Below are positions 34,501 through 35,049 of a DNA stretch of 35,049 bases, in pieces. Numbering within the stretch: the stretch's first letter is position 1; each line of letters starts with the position of its first letter. The notes beneath the pieces are model-generated. The model ran no database searches. It saw only the letters and a program-made list of their open reading frames with translations, and was not told the origin of the DNA. The translations under genes and the position numbers were made by a program. Origin of the DNA: Clostridia bacterium (lineage in GTDB: Bacteria > Bacillota_A > Clostridia > Monoglobales > Monoglobaceae); NCBI GenBank assembly GCA_017436135.1, contig JAFSDQ010000027.1, positions 1 to 35,049 on the forward strand. Reading direction: 5' to 3'.

Positions 34501-34710
34501 TTAAAGTGCAACTGCATCCTTTGCAACCTGCATTTCGATAGCTTGCTCTACATAACTGTTTAATGAAATGTTTTTTGCAGATGCGCCAAGACTTGCTTTT
34601 CTGTGCAAGTCTGCAGTAATTCTCACATTAAAGCTGCCCCTGTACTACTGTTGAAGTTCTTTTCCGTTTTCAGCACAAAATTCAAGTATAATAAAGTAAA
34701 ACAGTTTCAT
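34501..34710 (-). pseudogene. HicB-like antitoxin remnant interrupted by an in-frame TAG
   Basis: Reading leftwards from ATG 34710 gives 21 codons ending FCAENGKELQQ, then TAG (34645-34647), then in the same frame YRGSFNVRITADLHRKASLG, KNISLNSYVEQAIEMQ and a stop at 34501. The second part is the ribbon-helix-helix DNA-binding tail typical of HicB-family antitoxins (G-K/S-F-N-V-R-I-x-x-x-L-H, then SLN-x-Y/F), and the part before the stop also fits HicB (cys-glu-x-x-GKEL). A full HicB is usually 110-140 residues, so the N-terminal domain is missing too. No HicA toxin gene was seen next to it. Downstream initiation at GTG of FNVRI could still yield a 40-odd-residue RHH peptide. A sequencing error is an alternative. 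Confidence 0.65.
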
Positions 34711-34782
34711 ACATCTTACATAAGCTGCAGTTTATAGAAATATTTCTTGATAATTGGGAGTATATAGTCGACGGTATATACG

Positions 34783-34821
34783 GATAAAATGAGCCTCCAA
34801 GAAAATACTCCTCGAAGACTC
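34783..34821 (-). terminator. Possible terminator after the desulfoferrodoxin gene
   Basis: On the minus transcript GAGTCTTCGAGGAG and TTTCTTGGAGGCTC can pair over 14 positions around a 3-nt loop if G-U pairs are allowed, with an ATTTTATC tail. It begins 35 nt after the stop at 34856. The wobble-rich stem makes it weaker than the other terminators here, and the reverse strand would not form it. Confidence 0.5.
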
Positions 34822-34855
34822 AAACTGTTGTATTGTAGATAAAACTGTGGTATAA

Positions 34856-35049
34856 TTAGATATCAGCTTTCCATAAGCCGTGGAGATTGCAGTAAGCATA
34901 AGCTGCAACAGGTTTTTCATCAGAAAGAGTAAAGGTTACAACAGGATCCTTTCCGATTTCAAGGCATTTACGCTGACCTCCTCTGTCGGTCTGGAGATAT
35001 ACCCAAACGATGTGATGTTCTTCTGTCATAGGATGCTCAACGGAACCGA
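34856..35049 (-). CDS. dfx: Desulfoferrodoxin (superoxide reductase), C-terminal part, cut by the right edge
   Basis: The frame is open from the right edge to TAA at 34858-34856 and gives about 63 residues: VEHPMTEEHHIVWVYLQTDR, then CLEIGKDPVVTFTLSDE and VAAYAYCNLHGLWKADI. This is the C-terminal iron-binding domain of desulfoferrodoxin/neelaredoxin. Histidines in HPMTEEHHI and the cysteine and histidine of CNLHGLW bind the iron centre that reduces superoxide to peroxide without making oxygen, in the cytoplasm of anaerobes. The N-terminal part is outside the window, so it cannot be told whether the desulforedoxin domain is present. It is unrelated to the polysaccharide locus. Confidence 0.93.
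   Translation of the reverse strand, partial: GSVEHPMTEEHHIVWVYLQTDRGGQRKCLEIGKDPVVTFTLSDEKPVAAYAYCNLHGLWKADI

Noticed and set aside
34732..34920. Minus-strand open frame of 62 codons
   Set aside because: It overlaps the end of the desulfoferrodoxin gene in another frame and passes through its putative terminator.
1..35049. Mobile element, prophage, CRISPR, defence system or secondary-metabolite cluster
   Set aside because: No transposase, integrase, phage structural gene, repeat-spacer array or biosynthetic signature was seen; the only toxin-antitoxin trace is the broken HicB-like gene.

Overview
The window is a chromosomal stretch of a strictly anaerobic, low-to-mid-GC Gram-positive bacterium, most likely a gut or rumen Clostridia. 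The signs are strong AGGAGG-type ribosome binding sites, S-layer homology (SLH) surface anchors, LplA-like lipoprotein binding proteins, the short GTAGGG...CCCTAC intergenic repeats common in Oscillospirales-like genomes, and a desulfoferrodoxin (superoxide reductase). The SLH, stalk-domain and LamG style resembles pectin-degrading Clostridia such as Monoglobus, but the genus cannot be fixed by eye.

Layout. Almost everything between 1 and 33,076 is on the minus strand and reads as one carbohydrate-utilisation locus in two transcription units. Unit 1 (33,076 to 25,238) encodes a 1,914-residue secreted protein (three LamG modules, a SASA-type acetylesterase and a NodB-type deacetylase), then a cytoplasmic alpha/beta-hydrolase esterase and a Gfo/Idh/MocA sugar oxidoreductase. 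Unit 2 (24,891 leftwards to the window edge) encodes a SemiSWEET/PQ-loop membrane protein, a large solute-binding lipoprotein, two tandem giant beta-helix proteins with CBM6-like modules, a LamG protein, two SLH proteins, another LamG-like secreted protein, a TIM-barrel protein of unknown activity, two xylose-isomerase-like TIM barrels, a NagA-like deacetylase and a partial neutral-ceramidase-like protein. A LysR regulator (33,330 to 34,205, plus strand) is divergent from unit 1.

Regulation. Both units start from a TTGACA/TATAAT promoter preceded, at exactly the same 12-nt spacing, by a T-N11-A inverted repeat of the LysR type. The copy next to lysR is a perfect 10-bp palindrome with a 7-nt spacer. 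Over 29 bases the two promoters differ at two positions. This makes a two-operon regulon of the neighbouring LysR protein the simplest reading. Several strong hairpins lie between genes of unit 2, mainly around the secreted-protein genes.

How the genes may work together (inference): surface-anchored carbohydrate-binding proteins hold a polymer near the cell, beta-helix enzymes cut it, and the SASA and NodB modules plus the intracellular esterase and NagA-like enzyme remove O- and N-acyl groups. The lipoprotein and perhaps the PQ-loop protein take up products, which the isomerase-like and oxidoreductase enzymes process. The substrate is unknown; an acetylated, possibly amino-sugar-containing glycan is the best guess.

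The right end (34,206 to 35,049) is unrelated: a strong terminator, a broken HicB-like antitoxin gene, and the C-terminal part of a desulfoferrodoxin gene. No rRNA, tRNA, CRISPR array, transposase or prophage gene was seen.
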